64,000 bases of DNA, from assembly GCA_031286695.1 (NCBI GenBank), contig JAITTY010000009.1, positions 124,001-188,000 on the forward strand, read 5' to 3'. The DNA is from Sphingobacterium sp. Its GTDB lineage: Bacteria > Bacteroidota > Bacteroidia > Sphingobacteriales > Sphingobacteriaceae. Of this stretch, positions 16,407 through 25,330 are shown piece by piece (position 1 is the first letter of the stretch; every line of letters starts with the position of its first letter). The notes beneath the pieces are model-generated. The model saw only the letters and a list, made by a program, of their open reading frames with translations. It was not told where the DNA came from and made no database searches. A program made the translations under genes and the position numbers.

Positions 16407-18989
16407 ATGAATCAAATTTTAAAAAAAATATATACAACCACCATTTTATCCTTAATTTTTCTGGCATTTGTACAGGCACAAACCGACAGTACTGCAACAC
16501 TTACAGTAGCTGGAAACTGCGCCATGTGTAAAAAACGTATTGAAACGGCGGCAAAAATGCCGGGTGTAGAAACGGCTGTTTGGAATGCTGGCGACAACTT
16601 ATTACAGATCAAATACAATCCTCAAAAAGTTCAATTGGAGTCCATCAAAAAAAATATTGCCCAGGTTGGCCATGATGTAGACAACCTGGTTGCGAACGAG
16701 GAATCCTATGCTAAACTCCATGAATGTTGTATGTACCCACGATTGGAAAATGGAAAGATCCCCGAAAAGAAAGTTTTGACAACTGATAACCATGATCATC
16801 CACATACAGTTACTGGCGTTGTCGTTGAAGAAAACGAAAAGGGAGATCTTAAACCCATTATTGGAGCTAATTTACATTGGGCCAACCTTCCCACTAAAAA
16901 TACAAGGACAAACGAAAATGGTGTTTTTAAATTGGACCATAAGGAAGGATTTAACAAATTAGTCGTGAGCTATGTCGGCATGAAATCCGATACGATCACC
17001 ATCAAAGACCTTCATGAAGTCATTATGATTACAGCAAAAGGGAATGTTTTGATGGAAGTTGAGGTTAAAGGAACACGACGCTCAAATTACATTGATCGGA
17101 TGACGCCAGCTCGATTGGAAGTTCTAACCGGAAAAGAGCTTTTCAAAGCGGCATGTTGTGATTTAAGTGAAAGCTTTGAAACAAATGCCTCTGTTGATGT
17201 TGTCAGCGCAGATGCAGTAACAGGAAGTAAACAAATTCAAATGTTAGGTCTTAGCGGTATCTATACGCAGTTAACTGTTGAAAATTTACCAGGACCACGC
17301 GGATTAGCTTCTCCTTTAGGCCTAAATTCTATTGCAGGAACATGGATAGAATCAATTCAAATCGCAAAAGGTATTGGCTCTGTAGCCAACGGATTCGAAA
17401 ACATGGCCGGACAGATCAACGTTGAATTGAAAAAACCTCAAAATTCGGAAAGATTGTTTTTTAACGCCTATGCTAATAACATGGGGCGTACTGACGTCAA
17501 CTTAAACCTTTCCCAAAAAATTGGTCAACACTGGTCGACAGCGGTTTTGTTGCACGATAATTTTATGTACAATAAGTCTATGAATTTTAGCCACAACGGG
17601 TTTAGAGATGTACCAGTTGGCAATCTATTCTCTGGCGTGAACCGTTGGTTTTATGAAAATGGAAAAGGACTTATGGTCCAGTTTGGAGTAAAATATCTCA
17701 ATGACGACCGTACTGGTGGGCAGATTGATTTTAATAAAAAGACTGATAAGGGTACGACCAACCGTTATGGCCTAGGCTTTGATATTGAACGTGTAGAAGG
17801 TTTTGCTAAAATTGGCTACGTGTTTCCTGAAAACAAGCACCGTAGTATCGGTCTTCAGCTCGCCGGATCAAACTACAATCAAAAAAGTTATTTTGGACTC
17901 AACAACTACGATTCGGAGCAACAAAATGGTTATGCCAACCTCCTATTTCAAGATATTATAGGTACAGTCGCTCATAAATATCGCGTTGGAGCTTCGATAA
18001 ATTATGACAACTACAACGAATGGTATTTAAAAGATCAAAATTTCAAACGTAAAGAAATTGTGTCCGGGGCATTTGCAGAATATACCTATAGTCCTTCGGA
18101 AAAATTTGATGCCATCGTTGGCCTCCGTCAAGACTACAACTCGTTGTACGGCTGGTTTACAACACCACGTATACATCTACGTTATGCTCCTATTTCAGGG
18201 ACCACAATTCGAGCAAGTTCAGGAAGAGGTCAGCGTACAGCAAATATATTTGCGGAAAATACGGCAGTATTGGCTAGTAGTAGAAAATTAATTATTCAAT
18301 CACCTGATATATATGATAAAGCTTATGGCCTACAACCAGAAGTATCATGGAATAGCGGCCTTGCTATAGACCAAAGTATGCGAATCTTTGGACGCGAGGC
18401 TTCGGCATCTGTCGAATTTTTCCATAATAGCTTTTCCAATCAGGTAGTAGTAGATTATGAAAATCCGAGAGAAATTAATTTCTATAACTTGACAGGGAAA
18501 TCCTTCTCCAATAGTCTACAGACAGAATTTCGTTTTATGCCAGCACCGCATTTTGAGACAAGATTAGCCTATCGATTACTTGATGTACAAACAGACTTTG
18601 AAAACGGGAGAAAGACTAAACCTTTATTGGCCAAACACCGGGGTTTCGTTAATCTAGCCTACAATCATCATTCCGGATGGAGTCTGGATTATACATTAAA
18701 TGTTGTTGGACAAAAACGCATTCCGTCAACGGCAGAGAATCCTGTTGAATATCAAATGTCGACAACATCGAAAGCTTATGCAACAATGAATGCTCAAATC
18801 AGCAAGACTTTTGGAAAAGATAAAAACTTCACGGTCTACGTTGGCGGAGAAAACTTATCGAATTATTTTCAGAAAGTGCCCATCCTTGCAGCGGATCAAC
18901 CCTTTGGAAATTATTTCGACACATCGATGCTTTGGGGACCTTTAACAGGACGCATGTTCTATACGGGTATTCGTTATTTCATCAAGTAA
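16407..18989 (+). CDS. TonB-dependent receptor with N-terminal heavy-metal-associated (HMA) domain
   Basis: 860 aa outer-membrane receptor, start at ATG 16407 (an upstream in-frame TTG is rejected). Signal peptide to about residue 25. HMA domain about 28-90 with the CxxC metal site GNCAMCKKRIETAAKMPGV. Then an unusual ECCMYPRL linker and a His-rich patch (DNHDHPHTV). A carboxypeptidase-regulatory-like beta-sandwich spans about 130-215, the plug domain about 225-345 (starting near EVEVKGTRRSNYIDRM), and the barrel runs to the C-terminal aromatic GRMFYTGIRYFIK. The layout points to uptake or sensing of a metal or metal chelate such as copper. It follows the HYC-type gene by about 280 bp and ends at a bidirectional terminator. 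Confidence 0.9.
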   Translation: MNQILKKIYTTTILSLIFLAFVQAQTDSTATLTVAGNCAMCKKRIETAAKMPGVETAVWNAGDNLLQIKYNPQKVQLESIKKNIAQVGHDVDNLVANEESYAKLHECCMYPRLENGKIPEKKVLTTDNHDHPHTVTGVVVEENEKGDLKPIIGANLHWANLPTKNTRTNENGVFKLDHKEGFNKLVVSYVGMKSDTITIKDLHEVIMITAKGNVLMEVEVKGTRRSNYIDRMTPARLEVLTGKELFKAACCDLSESFETNASVDVVSADAVTGSKQIQMLGLSGIYTQLTVENLPGPRGLASPLGLNSIAGTWIESIQIAKGIGSVANGFENMAGQINVELKKPQNSERLFFNAYANNMGRTDVNLNLSQKIGQHWSTAVLLHDNFMYNKSMNFSHNGFRDVPVGNLFSGVNRWFYENGKGLMVQFGVKYLNDDRTGGQIDFNKKTDKGTTNRYGLGFDIERVEGFAKIGYVFPENKHRSIGLQLAGSNYNQKSYFGLNNYDSEQQNGYANLLFQDIIGTVAHKYRVGASINYDNYNEWYLKDQNFKRKEIVSGAFAEYTYSPSEKFDAIVGLRQDYNSLYGWFTTPRIHLRYAPISGTTIRASSGRGQRTANIFAENTAVLASSRKLIIQSPDIYDKAYGLQPEVSWNSGLAIDQSMRIFGREASASVEFFHNSFSNQVVVDYENPREINFYNLTGKSFSNSLQTEFRFMPAPHFETRLAYRLLDVQTDFENGRKTKPLLAKHRGFVNLAYNHHSGWSLDYTLNVVGQKRIPSTAENPVEYQMSTTSKAYATMNAQISKTFGKDKNFTVYVGGENLSNYFQKVPILAADQPFGNYFDTSMLWGPLTGRMFYTGIRYFIK

Positions 18990-19013
18990 TAACCAAGCAA
19001 AAAAATCAAGTGC

Positions 19014-19046
19014 AAAAAAGGTGGCATTGCAAAAAGCCACCTTTTT
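19014..19046. terminator. Bidirectional terminator between TonB receptor and maf
   Basis: Stem AAAAAAGGTGGC (19014-19025) / GCCACCTTTTT (19036-19046). It serves the convergent genes on both strands; the maf stop codon lies within the 3' arm. Confidence 0.85.
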
Positions 19047-19623
19047 ATTTTAATTTTTTCAATTCCTGATAAAGCTTTGCCGTTGGCAATCCTACCACAT
19101 TATTGTATTCACCCTCGATTTTTTCTATTGCGATCAGGCCGATCCATTCCTGTATTCCATACGAACCTGCTTTATCCAAAGGTGAAAATGCAGCGACATA
19201 ATGCTCGATTTCTTTTGGATCCAATTCGTAAAAATAAACTGTTGTCGTTTCGACAAAAGTGGATATCTCACCTTTCCAGGAAATCGCTACTGCAGTCAGA
19301 ACCGAATGTTTTTTCCCGGACAGATGAGCTAAAATCAGCTTAGCTTCTCTTTCATCTTTAGGTTTGCCTAAAATTTCTCCCTTATCTGATACAACGATTG
19401 TGTCAGCACAGATAACCAAACTATCTCTTTTATCCTCAAATACCTCAGCCTTACAAATAGCAATTTGACGAACAACCTCAGCAGCGGACAAACTTGGATC
19501 TACATACTCTGCCGTTTCCCTTACCTCGACTTCGAAGGTCAACCCAAGCCCTGCTAATAGCTGTTTTCTCCTTGGGGATTGAGATCCCAATATAATTGTT
19601 CTATTTTTTAGATTTTCCAACAT
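19045..19623 (-). CDS. maf: Maf family nucleoside triphosphate pyrophosphatase
   Basis: 192 aa cytosolic house-cleaning enzyme that hydrolyses non-canonical or dTTP/UTP-type nucleotides to monophosphates. Motifs: ILGSQSPRRKQLL (N-terminal SxSPRR), Asp of VICADTIVV, GKPKDEREA, and SPLDKAGSYGIQEW near the C-terminus, all in the dTTP/UTP (YhdE-like) group. It starts 2 nt after the kdsC stop, forming a two-gene operon. Confidence 0.93.
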   Translation of the reverse strand: MLENLKNRTIILGSQSPRRKQLLAGLGLTFEVEVRETAEYVDPSLSAAEVVRQIAICKAEVFEDKRDSLVICADTIVVSDKGEILGKPKDEREAKLILAHLSGKKHSVLTAVAISWKGEISTFVETTTVYFYELDPKEIEHYVAAFSPLDKAGSYGIQEWIGLIAIEKIEGEYNNVVGLPTAKLYQELKKLK

Positions 19624-19625
19624 CT

Positions 19626-20144
19626 TTATATACTTTTTACAGTTTCATCCTCATACCAGTTCCCCTGCACTTTCATGACCTTTTCGATCAATTCACGGAC
19701 AACGCCTTTCCCGCCACCAAAAGCAGACACGTAATGTGAAATTTTCTTGATTTCTTCTACTGCATCCGCAGGAGAAACAGCCAAGCCGACAGATTTCATA
19801 CAACTAAAATCAGGAATATCGTCGCCAATGTACATTAACTGGCTCAACTCCAACTTGTAATTACGCGCAAGTTCTTTCATTTTCGAAAGTTTATCGGCAA
19901 TTTTTGAATGTACTTCTTGGATGCCCAGCCCTTTCATACGCAGCTCTACACCAATCGATCCCCCACCTGTTATAATAAAAATAGGATAACCTTTCTTGAT
20001 TGCTAATTGCATAGCATATCCGTCCTTTATATTAAATGTACGTAACTGATGCCCCTTTTCGTTCACTTGCACTGTACCATCAGTCAATACACCATCAACA
20101 TCCAGTACAAATGCCTTTATTGATTTAAATTCGGTCAATACCAT
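19626..20144 (-). CDS. kdsC: 3-deoxy-D-manno-octulosonate 8-phosphate phosphatase (KdsC-like HAD)
   Basis: 172 aa HAD phosphatase, third step of Kdo synthesis for lipopolysaccharide. Motif I FVLDVDGVLTDG (nucleophile and acid Asp), motif II FIITGGGS, Lys of motif III near the middle, motif IV YIGDDIPDFSCM. No cap domain and this length are typical of the tetrameric KdsC class. A TACTTTTA box lies about 15 nt upstream of the start on the minus strand. Confidence 0.9.
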   Translation of the reverse strand: MVLTEFKSIKAFVLDVDGVLTDGTVQVNEKGHQLRTFNIKDGYAMQLAIKKGYPIFIITGGGSIGVELRMKGLGIQEVHSKIADKLSKMKELARNYKLELSQLMYIGDDIPDFSCMKSVGLAVSPADAVEEIKKISHYVSAFGGGKGVVRELIEKVMKVQGNWYEDETVKSI

Positions 20145-20300
20145 AAAAATATATTTTTGTAAAAGTAAGGCATTTCGGGTAATTATTCGAGTAACGATAT
20201 CGATCTATCCGAACAGGTCTGTCAGATAATTATTCAGATTCGCCAAAATATCATTTGCATGTCACAACATAGTTGTATTAGCAACTTATTCTCAAAAATA

Positions 20301-20333
20301 TTTGGATGCTACTGTATATTTACCGTATCTTTG
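20301..20333 (+). promoter_or_regulatory. Strong Bacteroidota promoter in the 20 kb gap
   Basis: -33 TTTG at 20301-20304, 21-nt spacer, -7 TATCTTTG at 20326-20333. It is the best consensus match in the window and does not precede an open frame, so it points to a non-coding RNA. Confidence 0.75.
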
Positions 20334-20337
20334 TAGA

Positions 20338-20558
20338 AGATAATTAAAGGTTATCTGGCTATGAAACACTAACAGCAAGCAATCAAGGAAGTTATTTGCT
20401 TGGAACTTGCATAAGATTTAAAAAACAATCATTTTTAGTTTTCACGGCAAAATACGGCAACTAATTTAGTTTAGAAGCCCTTAAAGAGTCTTTTCATAAT
20501 TTAGGTTTATAATTGGTTAGTAACGAACCCTGGTGCCCATCATCAGGGTTTTGTTTTT
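20338..20558 (+). ncRNA. Probable small RNA of about 220 nt, family not assigned
   Basis: It begins just after a consensus promoter and ends at an intrinsic terminator (AACCCTG 20526-20532 / CAGGGTT 20544-20550, then a T-rich tail). Between them are hairpins AGATAA 20338-20343 / TTATCT 20351-20356 and CAAGCAA / TTGCTTG (about 20376-20396), plus a direct repeat of ACGGCAA near 20444-20461. There is no open frame longer than a few codons. The length would suit 6S RNA, but I cannot trace the 6S central bubble with confidence. tmRNA and RNase P hallmarks are absent. Confidence 0.6.
20526..20558 (+). terminator. Terminator of the small RNA
   Basis: Seven-bp stem AACCCTG / CAGGGTT with an 11-nt loop, followed by TTGTTTTT. 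Confidence 0.75.
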
Positions 20559-20585
20559 ATAAGTATTTTTTCTTCTTCTACTTTA

Positions 20586-20593
20586 TAGATTTG
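20586..20593 (+). promoter_or_regulatory. -7 box possibly serving the hybrid kinase
   Basis: TAGATTTG, a perfect TAnnTTTG. If active it would give the kinase mRNA a long leader of about 470 nt including the tandem repeat. Confidence 0.35.
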
Positions 20594-20697
20594 ACTTTTT
20601 GATAATTACCTGATTATAAACAATCAAGATCATTATTAGAGCTGATACATCTGCATATCAACTTAAACCTAATCACAATTTTCAATCAATTTTTAGA

Positions 20698-20713
20698 CAG
20701 TGATCAGTCACTG
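20698..20713. repeat. Inverted repeat CAGTGA-N4-TCACTG
   Basis: Perfect 6-bp arms around TCAG, directly before the 11-bp tandem repeats and sharing the TCACTG core, so it may be part of the same protein-binding site. Confidence 0.6.
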
Positions 20714-20735
20714 GTTATTCAGTCTATACTGAGTG

Positions 20736-20790
20736 ATCACTGAACAATCACTGAACGAGCACTGAACAATCACTGAATAAGCACTGTTAG
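20736..20790 (+). repeat. Five tandem 11-bp units, consensus A(T/G)CACTGAACA
   Basis: Units start at 20736, 20747, 20758, 20769 and 20780; the first four differ at one to three positions and the last is degenerate. The period is one helical turn, which places each unit on the same DNA face. It sits about 280 bp upstream of the hybrid kinase. Confidence 0.85.
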
Positions 20791-21066
20791 AAGACCGAAT
20801 TTGATCACTACTTTATCCCAAGTTGCTCCAATGAAGAATTAAAAGACAAAAAATGATATGAGCTACGCTTACGCAACAAAAAATCACTATTGCGCGGCAA
20901 TCGATTATTTTGGGATCTCCCTTGACTGTTTGTAGGTTTGTTTCTATTCTGACTTTTGATTATTTTAGGAATAGCAAGTTTTTTTGTTATTTTACATATA
21001 TCTTTTTCCCCAGGTACCATCGAAACACAATACCTACAGAAAAGTAAACGATAAACTCATTCTAAC

Positions 21067-24000
21067 ATGGATCGAAAAAATTATAGAAAGCAAATTACCA
21101 TAGGAGTGATAATTTCTTTTTCGCTTATCTTCCTTTCAGCCCTATATTTTTTCATATCGCTGCATCATAATTTAAATAACGAGCGAAGTATTGTTCGTGT
21201 TGCCGAAAATAGATTCAATATCATTAATGAAATTAAATCAAGTGTAGACGAAGTAAATGACATCAAACTTGATTACCTGAATAAGAAAGACGCTTCACTA
21301 TTTATTCCCTATAAAATGGAATTAAAAAAAATGGACGAACTGTTGCGATCTTTAAGTTTGAAAGATGATTTCTATCATGTTCAGCCAAACAGCACTGAAA
21401 ACATCCGCAAAGATATCGTTGCATTTTACGACTTTGAGCAGGATATCGATCACACAAAGGAAACTCAATCCATATCCCATAATATTCACGAACGAAAGGC
21501 CTCGATATTAAATCAGATCGATCTCATGTCGAGAGATCTATTAGACCAACGGGCAAGACTCTTAGAAAAATCTAGAAATGAACTGCAACTGGCCCAGTAC
21601 ATTACTTACCTTTTCATCGCCATTGGCTTAAGTGGGTTCTTCTATATTCTCGCTAAAATTTCCTCGATCTCTAGATTTCTGAGATCTACAGTGAAAAGTC
21701 AACAAGAATCCAATAACCGCCTACAACTATTGCAAGACCAGACCAACAGTGATAACTGGATTTTGAATGCTATTAATGGCATCGACGAACAGTTACGCGG
21801 TGATTATACAGACAAGAAAATTGCCGAAATAAGCTTACATGCTATTGCTTCCACGACAAAAGCATTAGGTGGGACTATTTATATCTTCGATGACAACTAT
21901 CAGGAATATCAGCTTTGCCATAAAATTGGCATTTCTGCGACACAGTACATCAAACGAACATTTAAGGAAAACGATGGTATCCTGGGCGAAGTCGCAAACA
22001 ATCATAAGGTCGTTAAAATAAAAGATATTGACCACAACCATCTTATCTTAGAAACCTCCTTATCCGATCGTTTAGAAGCTGATATTTATATTGTCCCCTT
22101 CTCTTATGAAAGCCATTGTGTCGGTCTCATGGAAATTTGTTGTCCCATTATCAATGAGAAGGACGAGCAATTGCGATTTAACTTCTTGGATAAAGCAAAA
22201 GATAACATTGCCGTTATCATCAAAGTAGCCCAAACTCATGGAAAGCTTGCCGATCTTTATGAGGAACTTCAACAGCAAACGGAGGAATTAGAGACTCAAC
22301 AGGAGGAACTGAGAACAACCAATGAGGAGTTAATCCACAAGACACATTTGTTGGAGGCTTCTGAGGAAGAGCTTAGAGTACAGCAGGAAGAACTTATCCA
22401 AACCAATAATGAGTTGGACGAGAAGGCAAAATTGCTTTTTGCACAAAATGCAGATCTAGAAAAAGCCCGTCAGGCCATAGCCCAAAAAATAGAGGAAGTA
22501 GAGCTGTCTAGCAAATATAAATCTGAATTTATGGCCAATATGAGCCATGAACTGCGGACACCACTTAATAGTATTCTCATTCTTGCCAAATTACTTCAGG
22601 ATAACAAAAAGAAAAACCTCAATGAGGATCAAATAAAATATGCTTCTGTTATTCATAGTGCAGGTTCAGATCTACTACATTTAATTAACGAATTGTTGGA
22701 TCTAGCAAAAATTGAATCCGGTAAAGTTGAAGTCCAAAAAGAACGTATCAACACAAACTATCTTCTCAATTATATTAAAGATTTTTTCAGTGATACCGCA
22801 GCGTCGAAAAATATTCACTTCTTACTCGATGTCGACGTAAATGCACCGCAGGAATTCATTGGCGATGAACATCGTATACAACAAGTCCTCAAGAATTTAT
22901 TATCCAATGCGTTCAAGTTTACAAGCGAAAAGGGCGAAGTCTCTTTAGCAATAAAAGCTGAAGCAGAAAATCTTCTTTTTACGGTTAAAGATAGCGGTAT
23001 TGGCATTGCTCCTGAAAAACAAGAGCTAATCTTTGATGCTTTTAAACAGGAAGATGGTTCAACTAGCCGTAAATATGGCGGCACTGGTCTCGGCTTATCG
23101 ATATGCCGCGAAATTGCTAGCTTATTAAAAGGGAAAATAAGCTTATCCAGTAAGGTTGGTGATGGTAGTATCTTCACCTTTAGCATCCCGCTAGAACAGG
23201 AAATTCAAATTTCAGTCCCGAAAGTAGCATCTATCGAAAAAGAAAGCAATCCGCCAACGCAAATTCCGAAAGAATCTCCTATAGTCGAAAAAACGAAGTC
23301 GATAGACAACGATGGAAAACACAATAAACTTCTGATTATTGAGGATGATTTTATTTTTGCAGATATTCTAAAAGACTACGCCGAACAAAATGGATACGAT
23401 GTATACATCAGCTATGATGGGCAAGATGGTTTACAAAAGGCACAAAATTTACGACCTGCGGCAATTATCTTAGATATCATGTTACCTAAAATGGATGGTT
23501 GGGAAGTTCTTCGTAACCTCAAAAAAATTGATAGCACAAAGGAGATCCCCGTGCACATGATGTCGGCAGGAACATTTTTACATGATGAACCTATTTCTGC
23601 CGGAGCCATTGGATTTATGGCTAAACCCGTTTCAGAAGAATCTTTGGCTGAAACATTCTTAAAAATAAAAGCATCGACTAGTCATCCATTGAAAAAAATT
23701 CTGCTGGTGGAAGATCAGGAAATCCAAAGCGATTTTATCAAACAATCTTTAGAAGAACAGCATATTCAGATATTTCAGGCTTTCAATGCGAGACAAGCAC
23801 TCGATTTATTAGATCAAGAGAAATTGTTTGACTGCATCATTATGGACCTGAATCTCCCTGACAAATCAGGCATTGAGCTCCTGAATGAAATCAAATCGAA
23901 CAATCAATTTAAGGATTTACCCATTATCATCAATACGGCAATGGAACTCACTACGGAGCAGACTTCCGAAATTTTGCATCACAGCCAAGCAATGGTCCTT

Positions 24001-24498
24001 AAGTCCGCTAAATCAAATAATCGTCTGATTGATGAAGTTAATTTATTCTTAAATAAAATTCGCAGCAATAAGCACGAATACACGATGTTCAATCACTCAG
24101 GGTCCTCTGTAATTGCTGAGAACAATTTAGCTTCCAAAACAGTATTACTAGCAGATGACGATATGCGGAATATTTTTGCCCTTAGTACCGCATTTGAAAG
24201 CTATGATATGAACATTGAAATTGCCAACAATGGTCAGGAAGCTTTAGATATTCTTGAACGAAATAAACAAATTGACCTTGTCTTGATGGATATCATGATG
24301 CCCGTTATGGATGGTTATGAGGCTATTGAAAAAATAAGGGCAAACAAGAAATTTGCAAACCTTCCTATTATTGCTGTGACAGCGAAAGCAATGAAAGGTG
24401 ATAGAGAAAAAACAATTGCTGTTGGAGCAAACGATTATATTAGTAAACCGGTTGATGTTGACAAATTAATATCCCTAATGCGCGTATGGCTGAGTTAA
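21067..24498 (+). CDS. Large hybrid sensor histidine kinase (TM-sensor-TM-GAF-HisKA-HATPase-3xREC)
   Basis: 1143 aa. Two TM segments (about 10-32 and 176-197) flank a helical periplasmic CHASE3-like region. A GAF domain covers about 225-375, then a long Glu/Gln-rich coiled coil (about 395-480, ELQQQTEELETQQEELR repeats). The HisKA phosphoacceptor is His494 (MSHELRTP); the ATPase has NLLSNAFKF, DSGIGI and GGTGLGL. Three receiver domains follow with phospho-Asp at 803, 927 and 1075. REC2 looks degenerate at its Lys/Thr region (NTAMEL, VLKSAK). cheR overlaps its 3' end by 13 bp. The ligand is unknown. Confidence 0.94.
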   Translation: MDRKNYRKQITIGVIISFSLIFLSALYFFISLHHNLNNERSIVRVAENRFNIINEIKSSVDEVNDIKLDYLNKKDASLFIPYKMELKKMDELLRSLSLKDDFYHVQPNSTENIRKDIVAFYDFEQDIDHTKETQSISHNIHERKASILNQIDLMSRDLLDQRARLLEKSRNELQLAQYITYLFIAIGLSGFFYILAKISSISRFLRSTVKSQQESNNRLQLLQDQTNSDNWILNAINGIDEQLRGDYTDKKIAEISLHAIASTTKALGGTIYIFDDNYQEYQLCHKIGISATQYIKRTFKENDGILGEVANNHKVVKIKDIDHNHLILETSLSDRLEADIYIVPFSYESHCVGLMEICCPIINEKDEQLRFNFLDKAKDNIAVIIKVAQTHGKLADLYEELQQQTEELETQQEELRTTNEELIHKTHLLEASEEELRVQQEELIQTNNELDEKAKLLFAQNADLEKARQAIAQKIEEVELSSKYKSEFMANMSHELRTPLNSILILAKLLQDNKKKNLNEDQIKYASVIHSAGSDLLHLINELLDLAKIESGKVEVQKERINTNYLLNYIKDFFSDTAASKNIHFLLDVDVNAPQEFIGDEHRIQQVLKNLLSNAFKFTSEKGEVSLAIKAEAENLLFTVKDSGIGIAPEKQELIFDAFKQEDGSTSRKYGGTGLGLSICREIASLLKGKISLSSKVGDGSIFTFSIPLEQEIQISVPKVASIEKESNPPTQIPKESPIVEKTKSIDNDGKHNKLLIIEDDFIFADILKDYAEQNGYDVYISYDGQDGLQKAQNLRPAAIILDIMLPKMDGWEVLRNLKKIDSTKEIPVHMMSAGTFLHDEPISAGAIGFMAKPVSEESLAETFLKIKASTSHPLKKILLVEDQEIQSDFIKQSLEEQHIQIFQAFNARQALDLLDQEKLFDCIIMDLNLPDKSGIELLNEIKSNNQFKDLPIIINTAMELTTEQTSEILHHSQAMVLKSAKSNNRLIDEVNLFLNKIRSNKHEYTMFNHSGSSVIAENNLASKTVLLADDDMRNIFALSTAFESYDMNIEIANNGQEALDILERNKQIDLVLMDIMMPVMDGYEAIEKIRANKKFANLPIIAVTAKAMKGDREKTIAVGANDYISKPVDVDKLISLMRVWLS

Positions 24499-25325
24499 CC
24501 GATAAAATAGTGGCAATGATAAGTTTTGAAGAGTTAGAAGAAATTATTGATATAGTCAAAAATCTCCACGGCTATGATGTGTCTGGTTATACAAGAGCCT
24601 CCCTAAAAAGACGTGTGACCAGAATAATGGAACTCAACAAGCTCAATCTACAAGAGCTAAAGTCTAATTTAATCAATCAACCAGGATTCAGCACCTATTT
24701 CCTACAGGAAATTACAGTTAATGTGACTGAAATGTTTAGGGATCCTGATTTTTATAAAGCTGTAAAAACGGATGTATTTCCCTATCTCGCAACTTATCCA
24801 CATATAAAACTCTGGAGCGCAGGCTGTTCTACTGGCGAAGAAGTTTATTCGCTGGCCATCTTATTAGAAGAAGCAAATCTTTACCAACGTGCATTTATTT
24901 ATGGTACCGACATTAACGGCAAAGTGTTAGAAAAGGCAAAACGCGGGATCTATTCTCTTGCAAAAGTTAAAGAGTACTCGGAAAATTTTATTAAAACAGA
25001 ACCAAAAAACTCATTGTCGGATTATTATACAGCAATGTACAACGCTGCCACCATTAATAATAGCCTTAAAAAAAATGTGCTTTTTTCCATGCATAGCCTT
25101 GTTTCTGATGGCGTATTTAATGAATTTCAACTGATTACCTGCCGCAATGTATTGATCTATTTTGACACTGAATTGCAAAATAAAGTCCTAGATTTATTCT
25201 ATCACTCGCTTTGCCATCTGGGTTTCCTATGTTTGGGTGCGAAAGAATCTTTAATTAATTATAAAGACGCCGCTAAATTCAAGATTGTAAACAAAAAACA
25301 GAATATTTACCAAAAAATTGGGTAG
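24486..25325 (+). CDS. cheR: CheR-type protein-glutamate methyltransferase
   Basis: 279 aa. N-terminal helical CheR_N domain (FEELEEIIDIVKNLHGYDV, ASLKRRVTRIMELNKL) and a SAM-binding Rossmann domain with LWSAGCSTGEEVYSLAI and FIYGTDINGKVLEKAKRGIY. The late motif FQLITCRNVLIYFD completes the CheR pattern. It starts within the kinase gene (13-bp overlap); an internal ATG at 24516 is an alternative. No methyl-accepting chemotaxis receptor, CheA or CheW is encoded nearby, so it likely modifies the adjacent kinase or another sensor. Confidence 0.9.
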   Translation: MAELTDKIVAMISFEELEEIIDIVKNLHGYDVSGYTRASLKRRVTRIMELNKLNLQELKSNLINQPGFSTYFLQEITVNVTEMFRDPDFYKAVKTDVFPYLATYPHIKLWSAGCSTGEEVYSLAILLEEANLYQRAFIYGTDINGKVLEKAKRGIYSLAKVKEYSENFIKTEPKNSLSDYYTAMYNAATINNSLKKNVLFSMHSLVSDGVFNEFQLITCRNVLIYFDTELQNKVLDLFYHSLCHLGFLCLGAKESLINYKDAAKFKIVNKKQNIYQKIG

Positions 25326-25330
25326 TAGTG

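Noticed and set aside
20870..20960. 25-codon frame (MSYAYATKNHY...) upstream of the hybrid kinase
   Set aside because: No initiation context, no TM or leader logic, no repeated regulatory codons.
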